Of a DNA stretch of 13,702 nt, positions 1-8,063 are shown piece by piece (position 1 is the stretch's first letter; each line of letters opens with the position of its first letter). The stretch is taken from assembly GCA_049314555.1 (NCBI GenBank), contig JBMOEW010000053.1, positions 1 to 13,702 of the forward strand. The letters are read 5' to 3'. The position numbers and the translations under genes are program-made. Source of the stretch: REEB509 sp049314555. GTDB lineage: Bacteria > Pseudomonadota > Alphaproteobacteria > Caulobacterales > Aquidulcibacteraceae. The notes under the pieces were generated by a model. That model was not told the DNA's origin, ran no database searches, and saw nothing but the letters and a program-made list of their open reading frames with translations.

Positions 1-55
1 ACCTGTGACCTTTGCCTTCGGAGGGCAACACTCTATCCAGCTGAGCTACGGGTGC
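1..55 (-). tRNA. tRNA-Arg (anticodon CCG), 3' part cut by window edge
   Basis: Read on the minus strand from 55 to 1, the sequence gives a 7-nt acceptor strand (GCACCCG), the linker TA, a D-arm GCTC/GAGT (one G.U pair), an anticodon stem TTGCC/GGCAA around the loop CTCCGAA, a variable region AGGTC and the first strand of the T stem (ACAGG). The anticodon is CCG (plus-strand 19-21), which reads the arginine codon CGG. The T loop, the second T-stem strand and the acceptor 3' half lie outside the window. The cloverleaf features that are present all fit. Confidence 0.95.
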
Positions 56-58
56 TGT

Positions 59-82
59 GTCAGGGGTTTTGATTGGCCTGAC
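59..82. repeat. 6-bp inverted repeat between tRNA-Arg and the GH3 gene
   Basis: GTCAGG (59-64) and CCTGAC (77-82) are exact inverted copies separated by 12 bases. The repeat sits just upstream of the tRNA 5' end on the minus strand. It could be a weak processing hairpin or chance. The rest of the 56-201 gap shows no clear -35/-10 pair in either direction, although promoters for the divergent tRNA and beta-glucosidase genes must lie around here. Confidence 0.25.
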
Positions 83-201
83 GCGGAGAGGGGTTCTAGC
101 CGAGCTTAGAGGTGGGTGCAATTGGGTCCTGCTTCTCGTTGTGCGCCAGCGGATGAAGCGGCTGGATTGATCGTCTTGTTGATCCCCTTCAAGATCGCGC
201 C

Positions 202-2292
202 ATGACAGACACTCGATTTTCGCCCCGCAAAGGCATGAGCGCCGAAGACATCACCCAAACCGTCGATGCCATCTTGAGCGAGGCGACACTTGCGGAAAAA
301 GTAGGCATGATGAGCGGCAAAGGCTTCTTTAAGCAGTTTGCCGAAAGTGGACGACGCTGGGGGAGCGCGCCCTACCGTGCCGGGGGCGGTATCGAACGGC
401 TCGGCGTGCCTGCCCTCTATTTCTCTGATGGACCCCGCGGCGTGGCGCGCGGCAATTCCACCTGTTTTCCATGCTCCATGGCGCGGGGAGCCAGTTTCGA
501 TCCAGACCTTGAGCGGCGGATTGGAGAAGCAATGGGCATCGAAGCCAGGGCGCAGGGCTGCAATCTGTCTGGCGCGGTTTGCGTGAACCTTTTGCGCCAT
601 CCCGCTTGGGGACGGGCGCAAGAAACCTACGGCGAGGATCCATATCATGTCGGCGAGATGGGCGCGGCTTTGGCTCAAGGCATTCAAACCCATAACGTGA
701 TTGCAACGGTGAAACACTTTGCGGCCAACTCGATTGAGAACGCGCGTTTCAAGGTGGATGTCCAGATCGAAGCGCGGGCTTTGCATGAAGTGTATCTGCC
801 ACACTTCAAACGGATCCTTGACGCCGGATGCGCCAGCGTCATGAGCGCTTACAACAAGATCAACGGTGAGTATTGCGGACAAAACGGGTGTTTGCTAACC
901 GACGTTTTGCGGGACCGATGGGGCTTTGAGGGCTTTGTGCATTCAGATTGGGTGCTCGGGGTTTATGACGTGTCCGGCGCAACAGCGGGGTTAGATATCG
1001 AGAACCCTGAGCCACGCGTTTGGGGAAAGCATCTCATTGCTGCCGTTGAGTCGGGCGCGGTTTCGATCGAAACAATTGATCAAGCCTGTCAGCGGATCTT
1101 GACGACTCTCTATCGCTTTGCGGCGGCTGATGATCCTTTACCGGATTATCCGCTCTCCTTGGTTTCAAATACCAAACACGTGGCGCTTGCCCGCGAAGCC
1201 GCCTTGAAGAGCGCCGTGCTCTTGAAGAACGAGCGCGCGTTGCCGTTTGCACGGAAAGACGTTCAAAAACTGGCCGTTCTTGGACGTCTTGCTGCGCTGG
1301 AAAACACCGGTGACAACGGGTCCAGCCGTGTGCAGCCGCGCCACGTTGTCACTGCCCTTGCTGGACTGACCGAAGCGATTGCGCCGAATGGCGTTGTGCT
1401 ACGCGGGGACGAAAGGGACCTGGTGAGTGCGCGGGCTGCAGCAGAGGCGGCCGACGCTGTTGTGGTTGTTGTTGGCTACACTGCCCGCGAGGAAGGCGAA
1501 TATGTGCCAGGTGATATAGCGCTTGGCCAAGACGGTGGCTCTCCTGAGGCTATTGCACAGACGATTGGCGGTGATCGCACATCACTTCGTCTGCCTTCGG
1601 ATCAAGTGGATCTGATCCGGGCTGTCGCAGGGGCCAATCCGCACATGGTGATTGTGCTGATCGCGGGTTCGGCGGTCATGATCGACGAGTGGGTCGATGG
1701 TGTTCCTGCGGTTTTGCAGACGTTTTACACGGGGATGGAAGGTGGAGCAGCTCTCGCTTCGTTGTTGTTCGGAGATGAGAGTCCATCCGGAAAACTGCCA
1801 TTTACGGTTCCGCAGCAAACGGAAGATCTTCCCGATTTTGATAAGGACGCCGACGCGATCGTGTACGACCTTTGGCACGGCTATTGGAAGCTTTTAAAAG
1901 ATGAGCGCCGGCCCGCTTTTCCATTCGGATTCGGACTATCATATGTGAATTTTGCCCACAGAGCGCTGCGGGTCCGTCGCGCAAATGGGTGCAGCGAGGT
2001 TCAGTTCAGTATTCGCAATCTGGGTGCCATGCCAGCGACAGAGGTGGCACAATTGTATGTCGGACCGCCGGGAAAAGAGGTCGATCGCCCAAAGCTCCTG
2101 CTTAAAGGATTTGAGCGTGTGCACCTCGAACCTGACGAGACCCGCACGGTGCGCTTTGCCATCAGTTTGGACAGCCTTCGCCACTTTGATCCGGAAAAGG
2201 ACGACTGGGTTCTGGAGACTGGCTGTTACGAGATTTTCGCCGGGGGATCGAGCGACACCGCGACCCTCGTGCGGACGCACATCGTGATTTGA
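202..2292 (+). CDS. Cytoplasmic GH3 beta-glucosidase
   Basis: Glycoside hydrolase family 3 enzyme of 696 aa, expected to remove beta-linked glucose from the non-reducing end of oligosaccharides or glucosides with retention of configuration. The N-terminal TIM-barrel domain (about 20-305) carries SDGPRG (75-80), WGRAQETYGEDP (136-147), KHF (171-173) and VHSDW, whose Asp249 is the expected nucleophile. The alpha/beta sandwich domain (about 325-535) carries YTGMEGG, whose Glu513 is the likely acid/base, and SGKLPFT. FGFGLSY (575-581) leads into a C-terminal fibronectin-III-like domain (about 590-690). There is no signal peptide, so it should act in the cytoplasm on imported sugar. No PA14 insertion is apparent. 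No strong Shine-Dalgarno precedes the ATG at 202; an in-frame ATG at 235 is an alternative start. The gene converges on eda with a 7-base gap. Exact substrate (beta-1,4, beta-1,3 or aryl glucoside) cannot be read from sequence. Confidence 0.93.
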   Translation: MTDTRFSPRKGMSAEDITQTVDAILSEATLAEKVGMMSGKGFFKQFAESGRRWGSAPYRAGGGIERLGVPALYFSDGPRGVARGNSTCFPCSMARGASFDPDLERRIGEAMGIEARAQGCNLSGAVCVNLLRHPAWGRAQETYGEDPYHVGEMGAALAQGIQTHNVIATVKHFAANSIENARFKVDVQIEARALHEVYLPHFKRILDAGCASVMSAYNKINGEYCGQNGCLLTDVLRDRWGFEGFVHSDWVLGVYDVSGATAGLDIENPEPRVWGKHLIAAVESGAVSIETIDQACQRILTTLYRFAAADDPLPDYPLSLVSNTKHVALAREAALKSAVLLKNERALPFARKDVQKLAVLGRLAALENTGDNGSSRVQPRHVVTALAGLTEAIAPNGVVLRGDERDLVSARAAAEAADAVVVVVGYTAREEGEYVPGDIALGQDGGSPEAIAQTIGGDRTSLRLPSDQVDLIRAVAGANPHMVIVLIAGSAVMIDEWVDGVPAVLQTFYTGMEGGAALASLLFGDESPSGKLPFTVPQQTEDLPDFDKDADAIVYDLWHGYWKLLKDERRPAFPFGFGLSYVNFAHRALRVRRANGCSEVQFSIRNLGAMPATEVAQLYVGPPGKEVDRPKLLLKGFERVHLEPDETRTVRFAISLDSLRHFDPEKDDWVLETGCYEIFAGGSSDTATLVRTHIVI

Positions 2293-2299
2293 CCAGAGG

Positions 2300-2920
2300 C
2301 TAGAGGCTTGCAGCTTGACGCGCTCGCGCTTCAATGCCGGCCCAGTCTTGTGCTTGGATGGCGGCGTCCGATGCGATCCAAGATCCACCAACGCAGAAGA
2401 CATTTGGGAGCGCCAAATAGGTTGGCGCAGATTCGACCGTGATCCCGCCGGTGGGGCAAAAACGCAGCTCCGGCAAAGGACCGGCCATGCTCTTTAGGGC
2501 AGCCATTCCGCCTGCTTGTTCCGCGGGGAAGAACTTCATCGAGGCAACTCCAGCCTCCGCAAGAACCATGGCCTCGCTGGCAGTGGACATGCCTGGAAGG
2601 CAAGGCACGCTGGCGCTGGCCATGGCCGCGCGCAAGTTTGACGTTGAGCCAGGAGAGACCAAAAAGTGCGCGCCTGCCGCAATGGCCGCCGCCACATCCG
2701 CCTGTGTTCGTATTGTCCCGGCACCTACAATCAACTCCGGTGCGGCCTCTCGCATGGCAGTAATCGCCGCCAGCGCAGCCGGCGTTCGCAACGTTACTTC
2801 GATGCCGCGCAGACCGCCGCGTTGGAGCGCTCGCGCCAACGGCGCAGCAAAGCCAATCTCAGATATGGTTAGAACGGGCATGATCCGCGTGCCGCCCAAC
2901 AGATCGAGAATTGCGGTCAT
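2300..2920 (-). CDS. eda: 2-dehydro-3-deoxy-phosphogluconate (KDPG) aldolase
   Basis: Class I aldolase of 206 aa that cleaves KDPG to pyruvate and D-glyceraldehyde-3-phosphate, the last step of the Entner-Doudoroff pathway. Visible family marks are GIEVTLRTP with Glu41 (general base) and Arg45, VGAGT with Thr69, LVSPGST with Pro90, the Schiff-base lysine Lys129 in MKFFPAE, and the phosphate-binding PTGGI and VGGSW near 156-181. These positions sit a constant four residues before the E. coli Eda residues (E45, R49, T73, P94, K133). The ATG overlaps the pgl stop as ATGA, and AAAGGAG lies a few bases upstream inside the pgl 3' end, so translation is probably coupled. It is the last gene of the minus-strand block. 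Some KDPG aldolases also act on 4-hydroxy-2-oxoglutarate. Confidence 0.96.
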   Translation of the reverse strand: MTAILDLLGGTRIMPVLTISEIGFAAPLARALQRGGLRGIEVTLRTPAALAAITAMREAAPELIVGAGTIRTQADVAAAIAAGAHFLVSPGSTSNLRAAMASASVPCLPGMSTASEAMVLAEAGVASMKFFPAEQAGGMAALKSMAGPLPELRFCPTGGITVESAPTYLALPNVFCVGGSWIASDAAIQAQDWAGIEARARQAASL

Positions 2921-3636
2921 GGCCGGTCTCCTTTGCTATCCGGGCACCAATGCACCCAGGCTCTTTGCTCCAACCCATGTAACAACGCCACCGCTGGCGG
3001 CGTATCGCCATTGTTGACTGCGGTCTGCAAGGCTGTGCGCTTTGCGTTTCCGAACATTACAAAATGCGCCTCACCCGTTTGGGCCATTGCATGCAAGGTA
3101 AGGGATATCCTTGAGAACGGCGCGCTTTCGGGCAGCGGGCTCGGCGTCGTCAGCACAGCCGCACATGTCGCTTCCATCGCATTTGCCATGCCGCCGCCTG
3201 CAGGAAAAATGGAGGCGACGTGCAGGTCCGCCCCGATCCCCAGCACTGCACAGTCTGCCCACAGACCGTTTGTGTACGCAGCGTTGAACCTTTCGGCAGC
3301 GAGACCTGCGCTGGATTGGCTTTGATCAAATGAATGAAAGGAGGCTGCTGCCGCTTCATGTTGCAGAAGCGATTGGCGCACCAAGCGCGCGTTGCTTGCC
3401 TCGTGCTCAGCGGGCACCCAGCGCTCATCGGAGAGAACGATGGTTACCTTTCTCCAGTCCAGCGATCGCCTTGAAAGATCTGCATAAACGGTAGGCGCTG
3501 CGGTACCGCCTGTCGCAATAAGGCGTCCCGCTCCGCGTGTCTTGATTGCGTGCTTTAGTTTTTCACATACCTGCGCAGACACGCTAGCCGCCAAGGCGGC
3601 TTGATCTGGATACGCGATGATATTTAGTGCACTCAT
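2917..3636 (-). CDS. pgl: 6-phosphogluconolactonase (DevB type)
   Basis: A 239-aa enzyme of the glucosamine-6-phosphate isomerase/6-phosphogluconolactonase fold that hydrolyses 6-phosphogluconolactone to 6-phosphogluconate. Marks include ATGGT near residue 42, LSDERWVP followed by a downstream SN pair, and the GIGADLHVASIFP segment, which corresponds to the family motif GxGxDGHxASLFPG but has Leu in place of the second Gly. The reading frame is open further upstream into zwf. I chose the ATG at 3636 because it starts at a typical family N-terminus (MSALNIIAYPDQ) and shares one base with the zwf stop (TAATG). The 3' end overlaps eda by four bases. The ribosome site before 3636 is weak, which fits translational coupling to zwf. 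Confidence 0.93.
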   Translation of the reverse strand: MSALNIIAYPDQAALAASVSAQVCEKLKHAIKTRGAGRLIATGGTAAPTVYADLSRRSLDWRKVTIVLSDERWVPAEHEASNARLVRQSLLQHEAAAASFHSFDQSQSSAGLAAERFNAAYTNGLWADCAVLGIGADLHVASIFPAGGGMANAMEATCAAVLTTPSPLPESAPFSRISLTLHAMAQTGEAHFVMFGNAKRTALQTAVNNGDTPPAVALLHGLEQRAWVHWCPDSKGDRP

Positions 3637-5093
3637 TATTCGTTCCAGGAGCGCCCCATGCGCTCCATCAGCGCAAACACTCCGCTTGGCCCCCAGCTTC
3701 CGGATGCATAGAGTTTTGGCGATGTGCCGCTTGCCTTCCAAGCGTTTATGATTGGATCGATCCAAGTCCAGGCTGCTTCGACTTCATCTCGGCGGACAAA
3801 GAGCGTGCTGTTGGCATGGAGCGCGTCCAAAATCAGACGTTCATAGGCAATTCTCCTGCGGGGCTCTGCTTGCCCAAACGCTTCCGTCAAAGACAGATTC
3901 AAATTCAGCGGCCGCAGGTTCATCCCGTCTTCGGTCAATCCGGGGGCCTTGTTCATAATCCGCAGCGATACTTCTTCTTGCGGCTGTAGCCGGATGATCA
4001 GCTGGTTGGGCTGCAAATCGGCACCCGCCACGCCTTGAAATATCGAGTGCGGAGCATCCTTGAACTGAATAAGGATCTCGGTTCGACGTTCCGGCATCCG
4101 CTTGCCTGTACGCAGAAAAAATGGGGTTCCGGCCCAGCGCCAATTGGCAATATCGGCGCGCAGTGCGACGAATGTTTCGGTTTGGCTGGCTTTTCCACCT
4201 TCTTCGGCATATCCGGCGACGCTGCGCCCTTCGGACACGCCAGGTGCGTACTGTCCGCGCACGGTATAGTGATCCATTTGCGAAGGAAGGATGGGCTTGA
4301 GGGAACGAAGAACTTTCACTTTTTCATTTCGCACCGAGTCCGGATCAAAACGTGCGGGTGGCTCCATTGCAACCAGGCAAAGCAACTGGAGGATGTGGTT
4401 TTGAACCATATCCCGAAGTGCCCCATATTGGTCGTAGTAATCCCACCGCTCTTCAACCCCGAGTGTTTCGCCCACGGTGATTTGAACATGATCGATGGCG
4501 CGCGCGTTCCAGAGCGGTTCGAATATCGTGTTGGCAAAGCGCAGGGCCATTAGGTTTTGAACGGTTTCCTTGCCAAGGTAATGGTCCACACGGAAGATGG
4601 ACTCCTCTTTGAAAGTCGCGCCCACGGCCTGATTGACCGCCCGCGAGGAGGCCGTGTCGTGTCCGATCGGCTTTTCAAGAACAACGCGCGATTGAGGCGA
4701 AACCAGTCCAGCAGCCTCTAAACCCGCACATATCGCGCCGTACAGTTTTGGTGAGGTGCTAAGGTAGAACGTGCGCTCCTCTGTGATTGCCACACTCTTT
4801 GCGAGTTCCGCAAAGGCGCTGGGTGCGGTAACGTCCAGGGGGAAGTAGCTGATCCGTCCCAAAAGCTTTGCCATTGCTGCATCGTTCGAGGGGGCGGCGA
4901 GCACCTCTTGCAGCATTGAGCGGAAGCCGTCTTGGGTGTGGACTGAATGGCCGCTTGCGAAAATGCGCAAATTGTCCGGCAACAGATTGTCTCGTTCCAG
5001 GCCCAGCAATGAGGGAAACAACATCCTCTTTGCCAGATCTCCGGTTGCTCCGAAGAGTGTTAAACTCGCTCCGCCGCGCCGCTCCTCTGCCAC
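3636..5093 (-). CDS. zwf: Glucose-6-phosphate 1-dehydrogenase
   Basis: A 485-aa enzyme that oxidises glucose-6-phosphate to 6-phosphogluconolactone with reduction of NAD(P)+, the entry to both the Entner-Doudoroff and oxidative pentose-phosphate routes. The Rossmann fingerprint GATGDLAKR is at 15-23, EKPIG at 140-144, and the substrate-binding signature RVDHYLGKE at 168-176 (Asp170, His171, Lys175). His233 in the QNHILQ segment lies 62 residues after His171, the same spacing as the His178/His240 pair of the Leuconostoc enzyme, making it the likely general base. RWAGTPFFLRTGK follows further on. The start is GTG at 5093, supported by AAGGAG seven bases upstream. The stop overlaps the pgl ATG by one base. 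The C-terminus is full length. Confidence 0.97.
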   Translation of the reverse strand: MAEERRGGASLTLFGATGDLAKRMLFPSLLGLERDNLLPDNLRIFASGHSVHTQDGFRSMLQEVLAAPSNDAAMAKLLGRISYFPLDVTAPSAFAELAKSVAITEERTFYLSTSPKLYGAICAGLEAAGLVSPQSRVVLEKPIGHDTASSRAVNQAVGATFKEESIFRVDHYLGKETVQNLMALRFANTIFEPLWNARAIDHVQITVGETLGVEERWDYYDQYGALRDMVQNHILQLLCLVAMEPPARFDPDSVRNEKVKVLRSLKPILPSQMDHYTVRGQYAPGVSEGRSVAGYAEEGGKASQTETFVALRADIANWRWAGTPFFLRTGKRMPERRTEILIQFKDAPHSIFQGVAGADLQPNQLIIRLQPQEEVSLRIMNKAPGLTEDGMNLRPLNLNLSLTEAFGQAEPRRRIAYERLILDALHANSTLFVRRDEVEAAWTWIDPIINAWKASGTSPKLYASGSWGPSGVFALMERMGRSWNE

Positions 5094-5112
5094 CCTGTCG
5101 CTCCTTATACGA

Positions 5113-5148
5113 TCAATAGCCGTTGGTTCCGATGCCGCCTGCGGTCAT
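5113..5148 (-). other. 11-codon mini-ORF bridging edd and zwf
   Basis: The edd stop codon is embedded in ATGA. The ATG so created (5148-5146) opens an 11-residue frame (MTAGGIGTNGY) that stops at 5113, about ten bases before the zwf ribosome-binding site. It may let ribosomes finishing edd re-initiate and carry on toward zwf, or it may be chance. There is no evidence that the peptide itself matters. Confidence 0.3.
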
Positions 5149-6956
5149 TCCCAGTAGAGAGCGCTGCCACCTTCTTCCGCCGAAGATGCCTCCGCTCGAA
5201 ACCTTGCGAACATGTCGCGTCCCGCGCCGCGCACCCGGAGTTCTTGCCTTTGCGCAACTGGCCTGGCGTTCCATTCTTGATCATTCACTTGAGCCTCAAA
5301 CACGTGCGCATCCGGATCGATTCTTATCACGTCGCCGTCGCGCACCTTTGCCAACGCCCCGCCGCAGTAAGCTTCGGGTGTCACGTGGATGGCGGCCAGA
5401 ATCGCGCCCGATGCGCCAGACATGCGACCGTCGGTCAGCAAGGCAACGCGCTGACCTCGATCCTGGAGGACTGACAGCGGCGGTGTGAGGGAATGCAATT
5501 CCGGCATGCCGTTGGCCCGCGGCCCCTGGAACCGCACAACCGCAATAAAATCTTTGCCATCAAGCTGGCCGGAATGCACGGCCGCGCTTAGCTCGGCCTG
5601 GTCATTGAACACACGCGCGGGTGCCACGATCGCACGGCGATTGCTCGGGACAGCGGAGACTTTGACAATGGCGCGGCCAAGATTGCCGGCCACTAACTTT
5701 AATCCCCCCTCCGCATCGAAGGGGTCTTCGCACCCTTTCAAGACGCTTTGGTCTAGGCTTTGAGCTGGCGCATCGCGCCAAGCGACTTGGGAACCTTTTA
5801 GGAAAGGCTCACGGGTATAGGCCGCCAAGCCCTCCGTCGCCATTGTTTTGACCTCACCGATCATCAGCCCGCTTTTCATCAGCTCTCGGATCATAAATTG
5901 TGTGCCGCCGGCCGCTTGAAAATGATTCACGTCTGCGACGCCGTTGGGATAGATGCGCGCCAGGAGTGGGGTTACGCTCGAAAGGCGTGAGAGATCCTCC
6001 CAATCGAGCAAAATGCCGCTCGCTCGCGCCATGGCAACGAGATGGATGGCATGGTTGGTGGACCCGCCTGAAGCGAGCAAGGCGACGACCGCATTGATGT
6101 AGGAACGCGCATCAATAACGTCTGCAAATGAACGCCCCGACCCGCGAAGGTGGCTGGAAGCAAGGGTTAGGCGCACGGCTTCACGGGTGAGCGCCTCGCG
6201 GAGAGGGGTGTTTGGCGCGACAAATGCAGCACCCGGAACGTGAAGGCCCATCGCTTCCATCAGAAACTGGTTGGAGTTGGCGGTGCCGTAAAATGTGCAG
6301 GTTCCCGGCGCGTGATAGGACTGGGCTTCTGCTTCGAGAAGTTCTTCGCGGGTCGCTTCGCCCACAGCGTAGCGCTTGCGAACCTTGGCTTTGTCTGGGT
6401 TCGGAATACCTGATGGCATAGGACCGGCTGGCACGAACACTGTTGGCAAGTGGCCAAACCGGGCCGCGGCAATGATCATTCCGGGCACGATTTTATCGCA
6501 CACGCCAAGCATGATCACGGCGTCGAACGCGTCGTGGCTGAGGCTGATTGCCGTGGCCATTGCAATCACGTCCCGGGAAAACAGGGAAAGCTCCATCCCC
6601 GCCCTGCCCTGCGTGACGCCATCACACATGGCGGGCACACCGCCAGCAACTTGCGCTGTTGCGCGCTCGGCGCGCGCGGCCAGGCGGATAACTTCCGGAT
6701 ACCCCTCAAATGGTTGGTGGGCGGAGAGCATGTCATTGAAAGACGTGACGATGCCAATGTTTGGGATGCTCAGCGCACGGATGCCTTTCTGGTCTTCGCC
6801 GCTCGCGGCAAACGAATGCGCCAGGTTTGCACAGGACAAGGCCGCCCGCGCCGGCCCGTCACGACGCGCCGCCAACATATCTTCGAGATACTGAGCGCGC
6901 ATATCTTTGGATCGCGTTTGGATGCGTTCCAGAACTTCAGCGACGACGGGGTGCAT
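5145..6956 (-). CDS. edd: Phosphogluconate dehydratase
   Basis: A 603-aa member of the IlvD/Edd dehydratase family that converts 6-phosphogluconate to 2-keto-3-deoxy-6-phosphogluconate, the committed Entner-Doudoroff step, using an oxygen-sensitive iron-sulfur cluster. The three cluster cysteines expected for the family are present: Cys111 in MCDGVTQG, Cys153 in GVCDKIVPGM and Cys220 in GTCTFYGTANSN. The IlvD/Edd signatures ASGGSTNHAIHL (near 291) and LLTDGRMSGASGA (near 505) are also intact. Length matches typical Edd (about 600 aa) rather than IlvD, and the neighbours confirm the assignment. The ATG at 6956 has AAGGAA seven bases upstream. It lies 100 bases after glk and 51 bases before zwf. 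Confidence 0.97.
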   Translation of the reverse strand: MHPVVAEVLERIQTRSKDMRAQYLEDMLAARRDGPARAALSCANLAHSFAASGEDQKGIRALSIPNIGIVTSFNDMLSAHQPFEGYPEVIRLAARAERATAQVAGGVPAMCDGVTQGRAGMELSLFSRDVIAMATAISLSHDAFDAVIMLGVCDKIVPGMIIAAARFGHLPTVFVPAGPMPSGIPNPDKAKVRKRYAVGEATREELLEAEAQSYHAPGTCTFYGTANSNQFLMEAMGLHVPGAAFVAPNTPLREALTREAVRLTLASSHLRGSGRSFADVIDARSYINAVVALLASGGSTNHAIHLVAMARASGILLDWEDLSRLSSVTPLLARIYPNGVADVNHFQAAGGTQFMIRELMKSGLMIGEVKTMATEGLAAYTREPFLKGSQVAWRDAPAQSLDQSVLKGCEDPFDAEGGLKLVAGNLGRAIVKVSAVPSNRRAIVAPARVFNDQAELSAAVHSGQLDGKDFIAVVRFQGPRANGMPELHSLTPPLSVLQDRGQRVALLTDGRMSGASGAILAAIHVTPEAYCGGALAKVRDGDVIRIDPDAHVFEAQVNDQEWNARPVAQRQELRVRGAGRDMFARFRAEASSAEEGGSALYWE

Positions 6957-7056
6957 TGGCGTATTCCTTGGTGCCGCAGGAAGATTTGACGTGGCGCGAG
7001 CTTTGCGCTCTCAACGTTGGCCGGGGCTTTGATGTTGGGTTATCTGCACTGTCATA

Positions 7057-8034
7057 TCAATCCTTGTGCGCTCGCGCATCGCGCAGTGCTGCGGCCGCGC
7101 CGCGTAGACCCAAATCTTGGGTCGTGACCAGTAAACACGGGGTGTCTTTCAAGAATGCAGGTCCAGGCCCGCGTGCATCAAATCGCTGGCGAAAACCGCC
7201 CAGTTGCAGAATGGGCTGCATCGATGTTGCGATTGTGCCGACCAATGCCAAAGCCTGCGCCCCTTGAGCCAGCACGACATCGGCGCAAACCGAACCGAAA
7301 ATCTTGGCAAATCGATCTATAGCCTTGACACAGGCGATATCGGTTTTGGTCAGGGCGCGCTGCATGATTTCCGGGCCGTCGATTGGTTCTACGGGCGTGT
7401 CGCAAACCTCCGCCAATGCGCGGTAAATTCGCACAAGGCCTGGGCCGGAGATGACGTGTTCGTTGGTCACGTGATCCAGTTGACGGTGCCAAACGCGAAG
7501 CAAAGCCATCTCGACTTCATCGTTCGGCGCAAAGCCGACGTGTCCCCCCTCGGTTGGGGTCACGGCATTTCTTGCCTGCGGATCCAGCCTGGCGACGCCA
7601 AGACCGGTTCCTGGGCCCACAACGGCGACGGTCCCGTCGTGCCAATTGCCTCGGCAATCGCCAATTTGCGCCATATCTTCGTTTGGGACGTCCAAAATTG
7701 CGCGGGCTTGAGCCGCGAGATCGTTGAGAAAGACAATCCGCTCTAGGCCCAGTTGGTGCGCCAATTCGGCCCGGGAGAAGCGCCAGCGGGAGTTGGTCAG
7801 CTGAATTGGCTCATCCTTTGTGGGCGCTGCGAGACTCAGGGCTGCGTGTCGCGGGCAAATGCTGCCTTGCTGTTGAAGGAAGGCTTTGATGGCGTCCCCA
7901 GGGGTTGCGAAGTCTGACGTGGTGCAGGCGAAGCGTGCCCTCACTGCGAAGGCCCCAGCTGCGGCTACGAGTGCCAAGCGGCAATTTGTGCCGCCAATGT
8001 CTGCAACCAACACCTCTGTTTCTGTTTCAGGCAT
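7057..8034 (-). CDS. glk: Glucokinase
   Basis: A 325-aa ATP-dependent hexokinase of the bacterial Glk family (ASKHA fold) that phosphorylates intracellular glucose to glucose-6-phosphate. The N-terminal phosphate-1 motif ADIGGTNCRLAL is at 11-22, the catalytic aspartate is Asp105 in FLNDLAA, the adenosine/phosphate-2 loop VVGPGTGLG is at 138-146, and TEGGHVGF at 161-168 contributes to sugar binding. ISGPGLVRIY lies in the C-terminal half. These are Glk-type rather than ROK-type signatures; the zinc-binding ROK cysteines are absent. Length is normal. It begins 29 bases after the cysE stop and ends 100 bases before edd. The ribosome site is poor (a G-rich TTGGGGT about seven bases upstream). 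Confidence 0.95.
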   Translation of the reverse strand: MPETETEVLVADIGGTNCRLALVAAAGAFAVRARFACTTSDFATPGDAIKAFLQQQGSICPRHAALSLAAPTKDEPIQLTNSRWRFSRAELAHQLGLERIVFLNDLAAQARAILDVPNEDMAQIGDCRGNWHDGTVAVVGPGTGLGVARLDPQARNAVTPTEGGHVGFAPNDEVEMALLRVWHRQLDHVTNEHVISGPGLVRIYRALAEVCDTPVEPIDGPEIMQRALTKTDIACVKAIDRFAKIFGSVCADVVLAQGAQALALVGTIATSMQPILQLGGFRQRFDARGPGPAFLKDTPCLLVTTQDLGLRGAAAALRDARAHKD

Positions 8035-8063
8035 TGGTTACCCCAACGTTGCCCGAGCGCGCG

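Noticed and set aside
106..882. 258-codon open frame on the minus strand opposite the GH3 gene
   Set aside because: It lies antisense to a well-conserved GH3 catalytic domain, shows no family motif, and is a by-product of GC-rich codon use.
3637..3765. 43-residue N-terminal extension of pgl
   Set aside because: The extension lies wholly within zwf. The protein starting at 3636 matches the family N-terminus and normal length, with a TAATG junction.
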